A stretch of DNA of 32,197 nucleotides from an uncultured Pelagibacteraceae bacterium (GCA_902531025.1 CACACV010000004.1:1-32197), one strand, 5' to 3'; positions 10,130-18,762 are shown, counted from the first letter of the stretch. The notes: generated by a model not told the origin, from the letters alone. Numbers and translations are program-made.

Positions 10130-10417
10130 ATGTCGGGTTATGCAATTGCTCAAATTGAAGTTAATAATCCTGAAAATTATAAAGAATATTTAGCAAAAGT
10201 TTCAGATATTGTTGCTAAATTTGGAGGAGAATTTTTAGTAAGAGGTGGTGAGTTTAGCCACGTTGAAGGTGAATGGAAAAACTCTAGAAACATTGTTATT
10301 AAATTTCCTTCTTATGAAAAAGCTTTAGAGTGGTATCACTCTGAAGAGTATAAACCTATTAGGCAAATAAGGTTAGATAACGCAGATACAAATCAAATAA
10401 TAATAAAAGGAGTATAA
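10130..10417 (+). CDS. DUF1330 family protein (copy 1)
   Basis: GYAIAQIEVNNPENYKEYLAKV...FGGEFLVRGG...NIVIKFPSYEKALEWYHSEEYKPIRQIR. Confidence 0.85.
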   Translation: MSGYAIAQIEVNNPENYKEYLAKVSDIVAKFGGEFLVRGGEFSHVEGEWKNSRNIVIKFPSYEKALEWYHSEEYKPIRQIRLDNADTNQIIIKGV

Positions 10418-10419
10418 GA

Positions 10420-10728
10420 ATGGGAAAGGCATACGTCATAGCTCATCCAATAGTAAAAGATATGGATAAGTTTAAAGTTGAATATGCGTCAAAAGTAGAC
10501 GCAACAGTAGAAGCTTTTGGTGGTAAGTTTCTAGTTAGAACTCCTGACACTTTGGTTCACGAGGGCGTTAAAGGAACCTTAGCTGTTGTAATTGAGTTCG
10601 AAAGTAAAGAGAAAGCATTAGGTTGGTATAATTCTGATGCTCATCAAGGAATAGTAAAACATAGAAGAGCTTTAACAGATGAAAAAAGTACTTGGATGAT
10701 TTGTGAAGAGTCTTCAACGATGAAATAA
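10420..10728 (+). CDS. DUF1330 family protein (copy 2)
   Basis: AYVIAHPIVKDMDKFKVEYASKVDATVEAFGGKFLVRTPD...VVIEFESKEKALGWYNSDAHQGIVKHRR; paralogous to preceding gene. Confidence 0.85.
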   Translation: MGKAYVIAHPIVKDMDKFKVEYASKVDATVEAFGGKFLVRTPDTLVHEGVKGTLAVVIEFESKEKALGWYNSDAHQGIVKHRRALTDEKSTWMICEESSTMK

Positions 10729-10743
10729 AAAAAGGAGAAAAAC

Positions 10744-11064
10744 ATGTCTATATTAGAAAAATACAGCGCTGCAATAAAAGATAAAGATGAAGCGGCTATG
10801 AATGAACTGCTGCATGATGATTTTAAATTTACAATGCATAAATCTGGTAACACATTAAGCAAAGGCGATGTAATCAAATGGGCCATGAGTGGTGACATTA
10901 AACAAAGAGATACGAGAGTAGTTTATGAAAATGATGAAGTGGGTATTCACCACGCATTCGTGACATTTGATGATGGAAATGTTGAAGCTGTAATGGCAGT
11001 TTATAAATACAAAGATGGAAAAATCACAAGTTTAGAAACTGGCGCAACGCCAATGCCTAAATAA
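10744..11064 (+). CDS. NTF2/SnoaL-like small protein
   Basis: 106 aa; EKYSAAIKDKDEAAMNELLHDDFKFTMHKSG...SKGDVIKW. Confidence 0.7.
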   Translation: MSILEKYSAAIKDKDEAAMNELLHDDFKFTMHKSGNTLSKGDVIKWAMSGDIKQRDTRVVYENDEVGIHHAFVTFDDGNVEAVMAVYKYKDGKITSLETGATPMPK

Positions 11065-11073
11065 ATTTAATTT

Positions 11074-11412
11074 ATGTCAATAACAATTCAATCATTACTA
11101 ACAACATGGGGTAATGCTTTTAAGTCTGGTGATCCAACAGAAATTTCAAAAATACTTGATGAAAAATTTAAACACATAAATCTTCACCAGGCTGAAAAAG
11201 GTTTTGAAACATTACAAGAGAGTTTGGATTGGATTAAAACAAAACCAGGCATAGTCTCTGATATTGTATCCATTTATGAAGATGACAAAAGATTAATTGG
11301 AACTTTTAAATGGAAAGATTCTGATAAAAATCCAGATACAATTATGTTTCACGGCATAATTTCAAATAATAAGCTTTTAAGATTTGAAATAGTAAGAGCA
11401 CCTGATCTATAA
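11074..11412 (+). CDS. NTF2/SnoaL-like (DUF4440-like) small protein
   Basis: 112 aa; LLTTWGNAFKSGDPTEISKILDEKFKHINLHQAEKGFETLQESLDWI. Confidence 0.6.
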   Translation: MSITIQSLLTTWGNAFKSGDPTEISKILDEKFKHINLHQAEKGFETLQESLDWIKTKPGIVSDIVSIYEDDKRLIGTFKWKDSDKNPDTIMFHGIISNNKLLRFEIVRAPDL

Positions 11413-11924
11413 TGGATAAAATTTTAAGTTTTTTTTTAACATTTTTTGTTTTTATATACCCACTTAATTCAATTGCATCTTCAACAAAATCAATTGGAGA
11501 AAAAGGTGATCCAAAAAATATTGACAGAGTAATTAAAATAAAAATGTATGACAATTATTATGAACCGAATTCAATTACTGTTAAAAAAGGTGAAACAATT
11601 AAATTTGTAATTACTAACCTTGGAGAGATGGTTCATGAATATAATATTGGTACTAAAGAAATGCATATAAAACATCAGCCAGAGATGCAAAAATTAATTG
11701 ATCATGAAATCATTTCATTTGATAAAATTGATAAGAAAAAAATGAAAGAAATGTCTAAAAAAGATCATTCATTAGCTCACTCCCATTCGAACAGTGTTAT
11801 GCTGGAACCGCAAACTAAAGGTGAAATTATATGGAAATTTTCTAAAGATATAGAATTAGAAATGGCATGTAATATACCCGGACATTATGAGTCTGGAATG
11901 GTAGGCAAAATCATAACTAAATAA
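11412..11924 (+). CDS. Exported cupredoxin with His/Met-rich insertion (CopI-like)
   Basis: Signal peptide; GEMVHEYNIGTKEMHIKHQPEM, insertion DHEI..MKEMSKKDHSLAHSHSNSVM, MACNIPGHYESGMVGKI ligand loop. Confidence 0.8.
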   Translation: MDKILSFFLTFFVFIYPLNSIASSTKSIGEKGDPKNIDRVIKIKMYDNYYEPNSITVKKGETIKFVITNLGEMVHEYNIGTKEMHIKHQPEMQKLIDHEIISFDKIDKKKMKEMSKKDHSLAHSHSNSVMLEPQTKGEIIWKFSKDIELEMACNIPGHYESGMVGKIITK

Positions 11925-11925
11925 A

Positions 11926-12477
11926 GTGAAAAAGTTTTTATATTTTATAACTTTTATTTTTCTAACAAATTTTCCAGCAAAATCAGAAAATAAAAATATA
12001 GAACTAAATAATTTATTCTTAAAATTAAAAACAGAACAAAATATTATTATTGCTTCGAAAATAGAAAGTAAAATTTGGAAGCTTTGGACTACTCATCCAT
12101 CAGAGCCAACATTGACAGAACTTCTTGCTGAGGGATCTTATTATATGTCTCAAAATCAATTAGATAACGCACATAAAATATTTTCTAAAGCAATTGAATT
12201 AGATCCAAAGTGGGCCGAGGCTTGGAATAAAAGAGCAACTGTCTATTATCTAATGGGTAATTATGAGCTTTCACAAAATGATATCGATGTAGTGCTTAGT
12301 TTAGAAGAAAGGCATTTTGGTGCGTTGTCTGGACAAGGTCTTGTTCAATCAGCTTTGAAAAATTATCAATTAGCTATTGATAGTTATATAGAAGCCCATA
12401 AAATCTATCCTGCTATGGAGTCTCCTGTTATAATGATTGAAAAATTGAAAACATTAATACAAAACCAAAGTGTATAA
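11926..12477 (+). CDS. Exported TPR-repeat protein
   Basis: GTG start at 11926; signal peptide; NQLDNAHKIFSKAIELDPKWAEAWNKRATVYYLMGNYELSQNDIDVVLSL. Confidence 0.8.
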   Translation: MKKFLYFITFIFLTNFPAKSENKNIELNNLFLKLKTEQNIIIASKIESKIWKLWTTHPSEPTLTELLAEGSYYMSQNQLDNAHKIFSKAIELDPKWAEAWNKRATVYYLMGNYELSQNDIDVVLSLEERHFGALSGQGLVQSALKNYQLAIDSYIEAHKIYPAMESPVIMIEKLKTLIQNQSV

Positions 12478-12482
12478 ATAAA

Positions 12483-12584
12483 ATGAAAAAATATATTAAA
12501 TATACAATTTATACTGTAATTTATATTCTTTTAGTTTTGCTTCTAGCAGCATATTTTTATAAAAATGATATTGGTTTAATATAA
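12483..12584 (+). CDS. 33-aa single-TM microprotein (not in supplied ORF track)
   Basis: Direct translation MKKYIKYTIYTVIYILLVLLLAAYFYKNDIGLI*; starts 6 nt after the TPR gene, basic N-terminus then a hydrophobic helix. Confidence 0.45.
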   Translation: MKKYIKYTIYTVIYILLVLLLAAYFYKNDIGLI

Positions 12585-12605
12585 TTTAGTAAGAAAGGAT
12601 AAAAT

Positions 12606-13202
12606 ATGAATGATATAAATTTTTATTTTTCTATAGGAAGTACATATACATATTTATCTGTTACAAGAATTTTAGATGTTGAAAAAAAACATAACGTTAA
12701 ATTCAATTGGATGCCTTTCAGTGTTAGAGCGATTATGAAAGAAATGAATAATATTCCCTTTCCTAAAGACAAAAAAAACAAAGTTGATTACATGTGGAGA
12801 GATATTGAAAGAAGAGCAGAAGGATATGGTTTTTTTGCCAAAACTCCTGTTCCCTACCCTTTAAGTGAATTTGATCTTGCTAATAAATTAGCAATTCTTG
12901 GTTTAAAAGAAGGATGGGGAATAGATTATGTAAGACTAACTTACAAAAGATGGTTTCAAGATGGCAAAGAACCAGCAACTGAACCCAACATCTCTGAAAT
13001 TTGTAATGAACTTAAATTAGACAAAGAACAAGTTATTTCTAAAGCTAATACTCAGGATATAGAAAAAGAGTATTTAGCAAATACTGACAGTGCTAGAAAA
13101 AATAAAGTATTTGGAAGCCCTTCGTTCATAGTTAATAGTGAAATCTTCTGGGGAGATGATAGAATGGAAGATGCTATAACTTGGGCGAAAAAAAATGGGT
13201 AA
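12606..13202 (+). CDS. DsbA-fold 2-hydroxychromene-2-carboxylate isomerase-like protein
   Basis: NFYFSIGSTYTYLSVTRI, FKWMPFSVRAIM-like region, VFGSPSFIVNSEIFWGDDRMED. Confidence 0.8.
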   Translation: MNDINFYFSIGSTYTYLSVTRILDVEKKHNVKFNWMPFSVRAIMKEMNNIPFPKDKKNKVDYMWRDIERRAEGYGFFAKTPVPYPLSEFDLANKLAILGLKEGWGIDYVRLTYKRWFQDGKEPATEPNISEICNELKLDKEQVISKANTQDIEKEYLANTDSARKNKVFGSPSFIVNSEIFWGDDRMEDAITWAKKNG

Positions 13203-13530
13203 TTTAACAGCTTATATCATTCTAATTGTTGCAGTTATTTTGGGAACAGCTTCAAATGGTTTTGCTAAGGGAGCACAAGGTTTTACTATATTAATACCGA
13301 GTATTTTAACTGCGGTAACGATAGTTGGGTGTATGTACACTTTATCTCTAGTAATGAAATCCATTCCTGTAGGAATAACTTATGCTTCTTTTGCAGGACT
13401 TTGCATTATTGCAACTACAATGGTTGGAATGTACAAGTTTAATCAAATGCCTGATTTTTATACTCTAATAGGCCTTATATTAATTATTGCTGGTGTCTTA
13501 ATTGTAAATTTATTGGGAAAAACTGGTTAA
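13195..13530 (+). CDS. SMR-family-like small membrane protein (copy A)
   Basis: 111 aa, 4 TM; SIPVGITYASFAG and LIIAGVLIVNLLGK as in EmrE; lacks the TM1 acidic residue. Confidence 0.8.
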   Translation: MGNLTAYIILIVAVILGTASNGFAKGAQGFTILIPSILTAVTIVGCMYTLSLVMKSIPVGITYASFAGLCIIATTMVGMYKFNQMPDFYTLIGLILIIAGVLIVNLLGKTG

Positions 13531-13531
13531 T

Positions 13532-13867
13532 ATGAAACCATTTACTGGATATATTTTTTTGGCATTAGCTATCACTTGTGGAATAGCTGCTAATAGTTTT
13601 GCTAAAATATCTGATGGTTTTTCAAAATTAACTCCTTCTGTTGCTTGCATACTATTAATGTGTATAACAATGTTTTCACTTGCAAAAGGTATGTCGGCAA
13701 TTCCTGTTGGTTTTGCTTATGCCACCTACAGCGCAATTACAGTTGCATCGATACTTATATTTGGAATCGTAAAATATAATCAAATGCCAAATGTATATGG
13801 TTTAATTGGAATTACTTTAATTATAGCTGGAGTGATAATTGTAAATTTACTAGGAAGAGTTGATTAA
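13532..13867 (+). CDS. SMR-family-like small membrane protein (copy B)
   Basis: 111 aa, 4 TM; AIPVGFAYATYSA and LIIAGVIIVNLLGR; lacks the TM1 acidic residue; one nt after copy A. Confidence 0.8.
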   Translation: MKPFTGYIFLALAITCGIAANSFAKISDGFSKLTPSVACILLMCITMFSLAKGMSAIPVGFAYATYSAITVASILIFGIVKYNQMPNVYGLIGITLIIAGVIIVNLLGRVD

Positions 13868-13887
13868 AATTAAATTAAGGAGAAAAA

Positions 13888-14802
13888 ATGTCTGAACTTA
13901 TTGCGTTCATTGGTATTGGAAACATGGGAAGTCCAATGGCTGAAAATTTAGTTAAAGCTGGAAAAAATGTTAAAGTTTTTGATGCTTCAGCAAGTATGGT
14001 TGAAAAAGCAAAAGAAAAAAAATTGGAAGTTGCAAAAAATTTAGATGAATTAATTACAAATGAAGCAACAACAGTAATAACAATGCTTCCAGAAGGAAAA
14101 AATTCAGAAGAGGTTTATTTGGGAGATAAAGGTATTATTAACAAAGTATCTAAAAATTGTCTTCTGATTGATTGTTCTACAATTGATATTCAAACTTCAA
14201 TCGAAATAGGAAAAAAAGCTTTAGAAAAAGGAATTAAAATGATTGATGCTCCTGTAAGCGGAGGTGTTATGGGTGCACAAAAAGCAACACTAAATATTAT
14301 GGTTGGGGGAACCAAAGAATCTTTTGATCTTGCTCTTCCTCTTTTAAAAATAATGGGAAAAAATATATTTCATGCAGGTGATCTTGGAAGTGGTAACGGT
14401 GCAAAAATTTGCAACAATATGTCTCTTGGTATTACAATGATTGCAGCATCTGAATCTTTAATGTTAGCTAAAAGATTAAACATAGATATAAAAAAAGTTC
14501 ATGAAATTATGAAAAATGCATCTGGTAATAGTTGGCCTATATCTGTCTACCCACCTTTGCCTGGATTAATTGAAGGAACGCCTTCAAATAATAATTATAG
14601 ACCAGGGTTTTCTGCAGGCATGATGAATAAAGATTTAAAATTAGCTAACGAATGCGCCAAGCAAGTTAATGCCTCTACTCCACTTGGTACTATGGCATTG
14701 AATATTTATAATAAATTTTGTGAAGAAGGTAATGATAATAAAGATTTCTCAGCTATTTCAAAAGCAATTGGTCAAGAAGCTTGGAACTACCCAATAGATT
14801 AA
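13888..14802 (+). CDS. 3-hydroxyisobutyrate dehydrogenase family NAD(P) oxidoreductase
   Basis: IAFIGIGNMGSPMAENLVKAG; DAPVSGGVMGAQKATLNIMVGG; GSGNGAKICNN catalytic Lys motif. Confidence 0.9.
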   Translation: MSELIAFIGIGNMGSPMAENLVKAGKNVKVFDASASMVEKAKEKKLEVAKNLDELITNEATTVITMLPEGKNSEEVYLGDKGIINKVSKNCLLIDCSTIDIQTSIEIGKKALEKGIKMIDAPVSGGVMGAQKATLNIMVGGTKESFDLALPLLKIMGKNIFHAGDLGSGNGAKICNNMSLGITMIAASESLMLAKRLNIDIKKVHEIMKNASGNSWPISVYPPLPGLIEGTPSNNNYRPGFSAGMMNKDLKLANECAKQVNASTPLGTMALNIYNKFCEEGNDNKDFSAISKAIGQEAWNYPID

Positions 14803-14806
14803 TTTT

Positions 14807-15577
14807 TTATAACAAACTATTTATGGACGATGATTTTATTGGTTTGAAGTCTTGTCCATGTTTATAATCAGGTCTAGAAAATTTAGTTTGAGCATTATCA
14901 CAAGGGTTTAGGATTACAGAAAAAATTGATCTATCCATAGGAGACATGTTTTGTGCTGAACCATGTACCAAGTTATCTACAAAAATTAATGAAGTTCCAG
15001 CTTTACCATGAGCAGAAACAATTCCATTTTCTTTTACAAGAGATGAAACTGTCTCTTGGTCAACAGTCCAGAGTGGATAACTTGTAGTTTTAGTATCAAG
15101 TTTAGATTTAACAGTGCCATATTTATGAGATTTAGGAATAAAAAACAGAGGTCCATTAAATTCATTAACGTCATCAAGAAAAACATGTAAATTTAATGCT
15201 AAAGGTTTTGCTGACCCATCTTCTCCAGAATGAGTTGCAAAATCGTAATGCCATTGCCAAACTTCTCCAGTAAATGCAGCTTTAACATTTATTTTTGTCT
15301 GTTGGATATAAAGATTATCACCACGTATCTGTCTTGCAGGTTCAAAAAATTTTGGGTGTCGAGTTAAATTGTCAAAAATTTTACTACGAAGGTGTAGTCC
15401 CATTGCTGTTCTTACTTCACCAGATGATTTTTCAATAATGTCAGCCTCAGTTTTATCATTAAATATTTTTTTCATCTCTTTTCGAATATTTTTTACTTCA
15501 ATATCAGAGAACCAATATGGTAAAACTATATATCCATTTTCGTTGACTTCATTAATCTGATTTTTGGTAAGTTTCAT
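14807..15577 (-). CDS. Phytanoyl-CoA dioxygenase family 2OG-Fe(II) oxygenase, EctD-like
   Basis: LYIQQTKINVKAAFTGEVWQWHYDFATHSGEDG (HxD), NGPLFFIPKSHKYG, DNLVHGSAQNMSPMDRSIFSVILNP (distal His, Arg). Confidence 0.85.
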   Translation of the reverse strand: MKLTKNQINEVNENGYIVLPYWFSDIEVKNIRKEMKKIFNDKTEADIIEKSSGEVRTAMGLHLRSKIFDNLTRHPKFFEPARQIRGDNLYIQQTKINVKAAFTGEVWQWHYDFATHSGEDGSAKPLALNLHVFLDDVNEFNGPLFFIPKSHKYGTVKSKLDTKTTSYPLWTVDQETVSSLVKENGIVSAHGKAGTSLIFVDNLVHGSAQNMSPMDRSIFSVILNPCDNAQTKFSRPDYKHGQDFKPIKSSSINSLL

Positions 15578-15692
15578 TTTTACTTAAATTTAAACTAGTT
15601 AAATAAATACTTTCAAATAATATAGATGCCACAAATATTAAAATAATATTATATTGAAAATTTTAATTATTTAAATTAGTTATTTTGACAGA

Positions 15693-16802
15693 ATGAAAAA
15701 AACTATTGTAAAAAGTTGGAACGAGTGGGATCCTTTAAAACATGTAATTGTTGGAAGAGCAGATAATTGTTGTATACCTGCACCTGAACCTGCTGTAGAT
15801 GTAAAAATTCCCCCAGACTCAGTAATGAAAGGCAAACACGGTAGAAGAACTCAAGATTCTATAGATAAGGCAAATGAACTTCTAGATAAATTTGTAAAAA
15901 CATTAGAAGGTAGAGGAATAAGAGTGGATAGACCAACTCCTTTAAAATTTGACGAAAAAATTGCTACACCAGACTGGAAAGCAGAACACATGTTTGGATG
16001 TATGCCGTCCAGAGATGTAATTATTACGGTTGGAAAAGAAATGCTAGAAGCAACTATGAGTTTTAGATGTCGGTGGTTTGAATATTTAGCTTATAGACCA
16101 CTGTTACAACAATACTTTATGGAAGATCCGGGCATGAAACACGAGTGTGCTCCTAAACCTAGATTGACAGATAAAGATTACCATAAAAATTATTTATCTG
16201 ATGAAGTAAGTATTGAACAACGATTGGAATGGGCTGAAAAAAAATATTTTGTAACAACTGAAGAAGAACCTCTTTTCGATGCTGCAGATATATTAAGATT
16301 TGGCAAAGACTTAATAGTTCAGCATGGTTTTACTACTAATTTAAAAGGTATAGACTGGTTAAAAAGACATTTTCCTGATCATCGTGTTCATACTGTGAAT
16401 TTTCCAGGAGATCCTTACCCTATACATATAGATGCAACTTTTACACCTATCAAACCTGGGTTAATATTAAACAATCCTCAAAGAAAACTTCCGAAAGAAC
16501 AAAGAAAACTTTTTGAGGATAATGGTTGGGAAATTGTTTATGCGGCACAACCAGCTCACAACTCTCCTCCTCCTCTTACTTATTATTCAATATGGTTATC
16601 AATGAATATTTTAGTTTTAGATCCAAAAACTGTATGTGTGGAAAAAAGTGAAGTGTATCAAGCTGAACAACTTGATAAACTGGGTATGGAAGTAATACCA
16701 ATAGATTTTAGAGAGGCATATGGCTTTGGTGGAAGTTTACATTGTAGTACAACAGACGTCTACAGAGAAGGTGAGTTACAAGATTACTTTCCAAAACAAT
16801 AA
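15693..16802 (+). CDS. Arginine:glycine amidinotransferase-like enzyme (AGAT/GATM superfamily)
   Basis: SWNEWDPLKHVIVGRAD; FRCRWFEYLAYRPLLQQYF; EPLFDAADILRFGKD; HIDATFTPIKPGLILNNP; GFGGSLHCSTTDVYREG (active-site Cys). Confidence 0.9.
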   Translation: MKKTIVKSWNEWDPLKHVIVGRADNCCIPAPEPAVDVKIPPDSVMKGKHGRRTQDSIDKANELLDKFVKTLEGRGIRVDRPTPLKFDEKIATPDWKAEHMFGCMPSRDVIITVGKEMLEATMSFRCRWFEYLAYRPLLQQYFMEDPGMKHECAPKPRLTDKDYHKNYLSDEVSIEQRLEWAEKKYFVTTEEEPLFDAADILRFGKDLIVQHGFTTNLKGIDWLKRHFPDHRVHTVNFPGDPYPIHIDATFTPIKPGLILNNPQRKLPKEQRKLFEDNGWEIVYAAQPAHNSPPPLTYYSIWLSMNILVLDPKTVCVEKSEVYQAEQLDKLGMEVIPIDFREAYGFGGSLHCSTTDVYREGELQDYFPKQ

Positions 16803-16826
16803 AATTAACATATGAAATAGAGGTAT

Positions 16827-17780
16827 ATGACCTTTAATAATAATAATTCTCAAGGAATTATTTTTATTCTATTAGGCATGGCTTTTTTTTCAATTCAAGA
16901 TGCTTTAATAAAGTTTATTTTTCAAGATATAGCGTTATTCGAACTGTATTTTGGAAGAACTTTAATACAGGCATTTTTGTTAATATGTTTTTTAATTATT
17001 ACTAAAAAAACTTTTACTTTAAAAACTTATTATCCAGCTTTAACTTTGGTCAGGGTATTTTGCTTCTTTTTTGGTTTTAGTTTTTTTTATATCTCTTTAA
17101 CTTTTATGTCTCTAGCTATGACAAGTGCATTATTTTTTTCCTGTCCTTTTTTTATGTCTATTTTTGCAATAATTTTTTTAAATGAAAAAATCGGAATAAG
17201 ACGGTGGAGTGCAATAATTGTTGGTTTTGTCGGAGTTTTAATAGTTTTAAATCCGAATTTTGATGACTTTAATTTTTTTAAATTAGCACCAATTGCGTGT
17301 GCATTTTGTTATGCCATTGCAATGACTATTACAAAGTACACTTCTGAAAAAGATAGCATTTATACACAATTGGCTTGGTTATATATTTTTGCATTGCTTG
17401 TAGGTTTCATAATTTATTTAATTTCAGGTGATGGAAAGTTTAATACTTTTTCAGACCCGACTATGCAATTTATTTATAGAGAATGGTTTTCCAATCCAAC
17501 GGATACATGGCCTTACGTATTAGTTATGGGAATTGTTGCTTCTATATCTTTCTTTTTTGTTTTTAAAGCTTACAGCATTGCTTCTCCTTCAATTGTGTCT
17601 TTATTTGAGTACTCATATATCTTGTGGGCAATTTTAGCAGGATATTTATTGTTTGATACAATACCAGTTCCTAGAACATTTATTGGAACAGCTTTGATTG
17701 TAGGTGCTGGTTTTTATATTTTTTTTAGAGAAAAAGTTACAGGTCAAATGATTGTAACCGATACCCTAACAAATAGATGA
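16827..17780 (+). CDS. EamA/DMT-superfamily transporter
   Basis: About 10 TM; GIIFILLGMAFFSIQDALIKFI; LNEKIGIRRWSAIIVGFVGVLIVLNP. Confidence 0.85.
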   Translation: MTFNNNNSQGIIFILLGMAFFSIQDALIKFIFQDIALFELYFGRTLIQAFLLICFLIITKKTFTLKTYYPALTLVRVFCFFFGFSFFYISLTFMSLAMTSALFFSCPFFMSIFAIIFLNEKIGIRRWSAIIVGFVGVLIVLNPNFDDFNFFKLAPIACAFCYAIAMTITKYTSEKDSIYTQLAWLYIFALLVGFIIYLISGDGKFNTFSDPTMQFIYREWFSNPTDTWPYVLVMGIVASISFFFVFKAYSIASPSIVSLFEYSYILWAILAGYLLFDTIPVPRTFIGTALIVGAGFYIFFREKVTGQMIVTDTLTNR

Positions 17781-18748
17781 TTAAAAAAACCTTTATTCCA
17801 ACAATAAATATTTCATCTTTAATTAATAATAAGTTTGAAACAAAAATTGCAATAAAGACAATAAAAAAGATAGAAAAAGCATGCATTGATGTAGGTTTTT
17901 TTCAAGTGGTTGGGCATGGGATTAATTTACAAGAGATTAATAAAACTTGTGCCATAGGTTATAAGTTTTTTAATTCATCTAGTAATAATAAAAAAAAATT
18001 ATCACCTAAAAAATGGAATAAAAAAAATAAAAATCTTTATAGAGGGTATTTTCCAAATGATGTAAACGGCAAAGAAGGTTTAGATATAGGAGATTTAAGA
18101 GTAAATAAAAGTTATTCTACAAAGATTAAAAATCAATATATAGAATATTTAAATTTAAATAAAAGTTTTAACAAAAACTCAATTAAAATACTAGAGAAGT
18201 ACTTTGATAAAGTCTTTTCTTTAAGTGAAAGCTTATTTAAATGTATAATAAGACTTTATAAAAAAAATCCTGATATCTCTTATAAAGCTTTTTCAAGATT
18301 AAAAACACTTAGTACTTTAAGATTTAATTACTACCCAAATCAATCTAAACCTGTTGAAATATCAAAACATGATGGGGTTGCTTTAGGTTGTGAAACACAT
18401 GTTGATAGTGGAATATTTACCGTGCTTTACCAAGATAAAAAAGGTGGTCTACAAGTACAAAATAGAAAAACTAAAAAATGGCACAGTATTCCATTTAATA
18501 AAGAAGCTTTAGTAGTAAATACAGGTAGAGCCCTTGAGTATTTAAGTAAAGGAAAGTTTAAAGCAACAAATCATAGAGTTTTATGGAATAAGCAAAAAAG
18601 ACTTTCGATTCCTTTCTTTTTTGAACCATCCTATGATTTTAAAATGAACCATGATTTTTTAAATACTAAGAAAACCAATAATAAAGGTTTGATTTATGAA
18701 AAATTTCTTAATCAGTCTTTAAAAAAATTCATTGAATATCAAAGATAA
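17777..18748 (+). CDS. 2OG-Fe(II) oxygenase, isopenicillin-N-synthase-like family
   Basis: VGFFQVVGHGI; CETHVDSGIFTVLYQDKKGGLQV (HxD); TNHRVLWNKQKRLSIPFFFEP (distal His, RxS); overlaps the upstream DMT gene by 4 nt. Confidence 0.9.
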   Translation: MIKKTFIPTINISSLINNKFETKIAIKTIKKIEKACIDVGFFQVVGHGINLQEINKTCAIGYKFFNSSSNNKKKLSPKKWNKKNKNLYRGYFPNDVNGKEGLDIGDLRVNKSYSTKIKNQYIEYLNLNKSFNKNSIKILEKYFDKVFSLSESLFKCIIRLYKKNPDISYKAFSRLKTLSTLRFNYYPNQSKPVEISKHDGVALGCETHVDSGIFTVLYQDKKGGLQVQNRKTKKWHSIPFNKEALVVNTGRALEYLSKGKFKATNHRVLWNKQKRLSIPFFFEPSYDFKMNHDFLNTKKTNNKGLIYEKFLNQSLKKFIEYQR

Positions 18749-18762
18749 GAATAATAATATCA

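Noticed and set aside
10644-10898. 84-aa minus ORF across the DUF1330/NTF2 boundary (and 11342-11554 minus)
   Set aside because: Antisense to well-supported small CDSs with SDs.
15634-15650. Inverted repeat aatatta-aaa-taatatt upstream of the amidinotransferase gene
   Set aside because: Pure A/T; such repeats are expected by chance in this AT-rich intergenic DNA.
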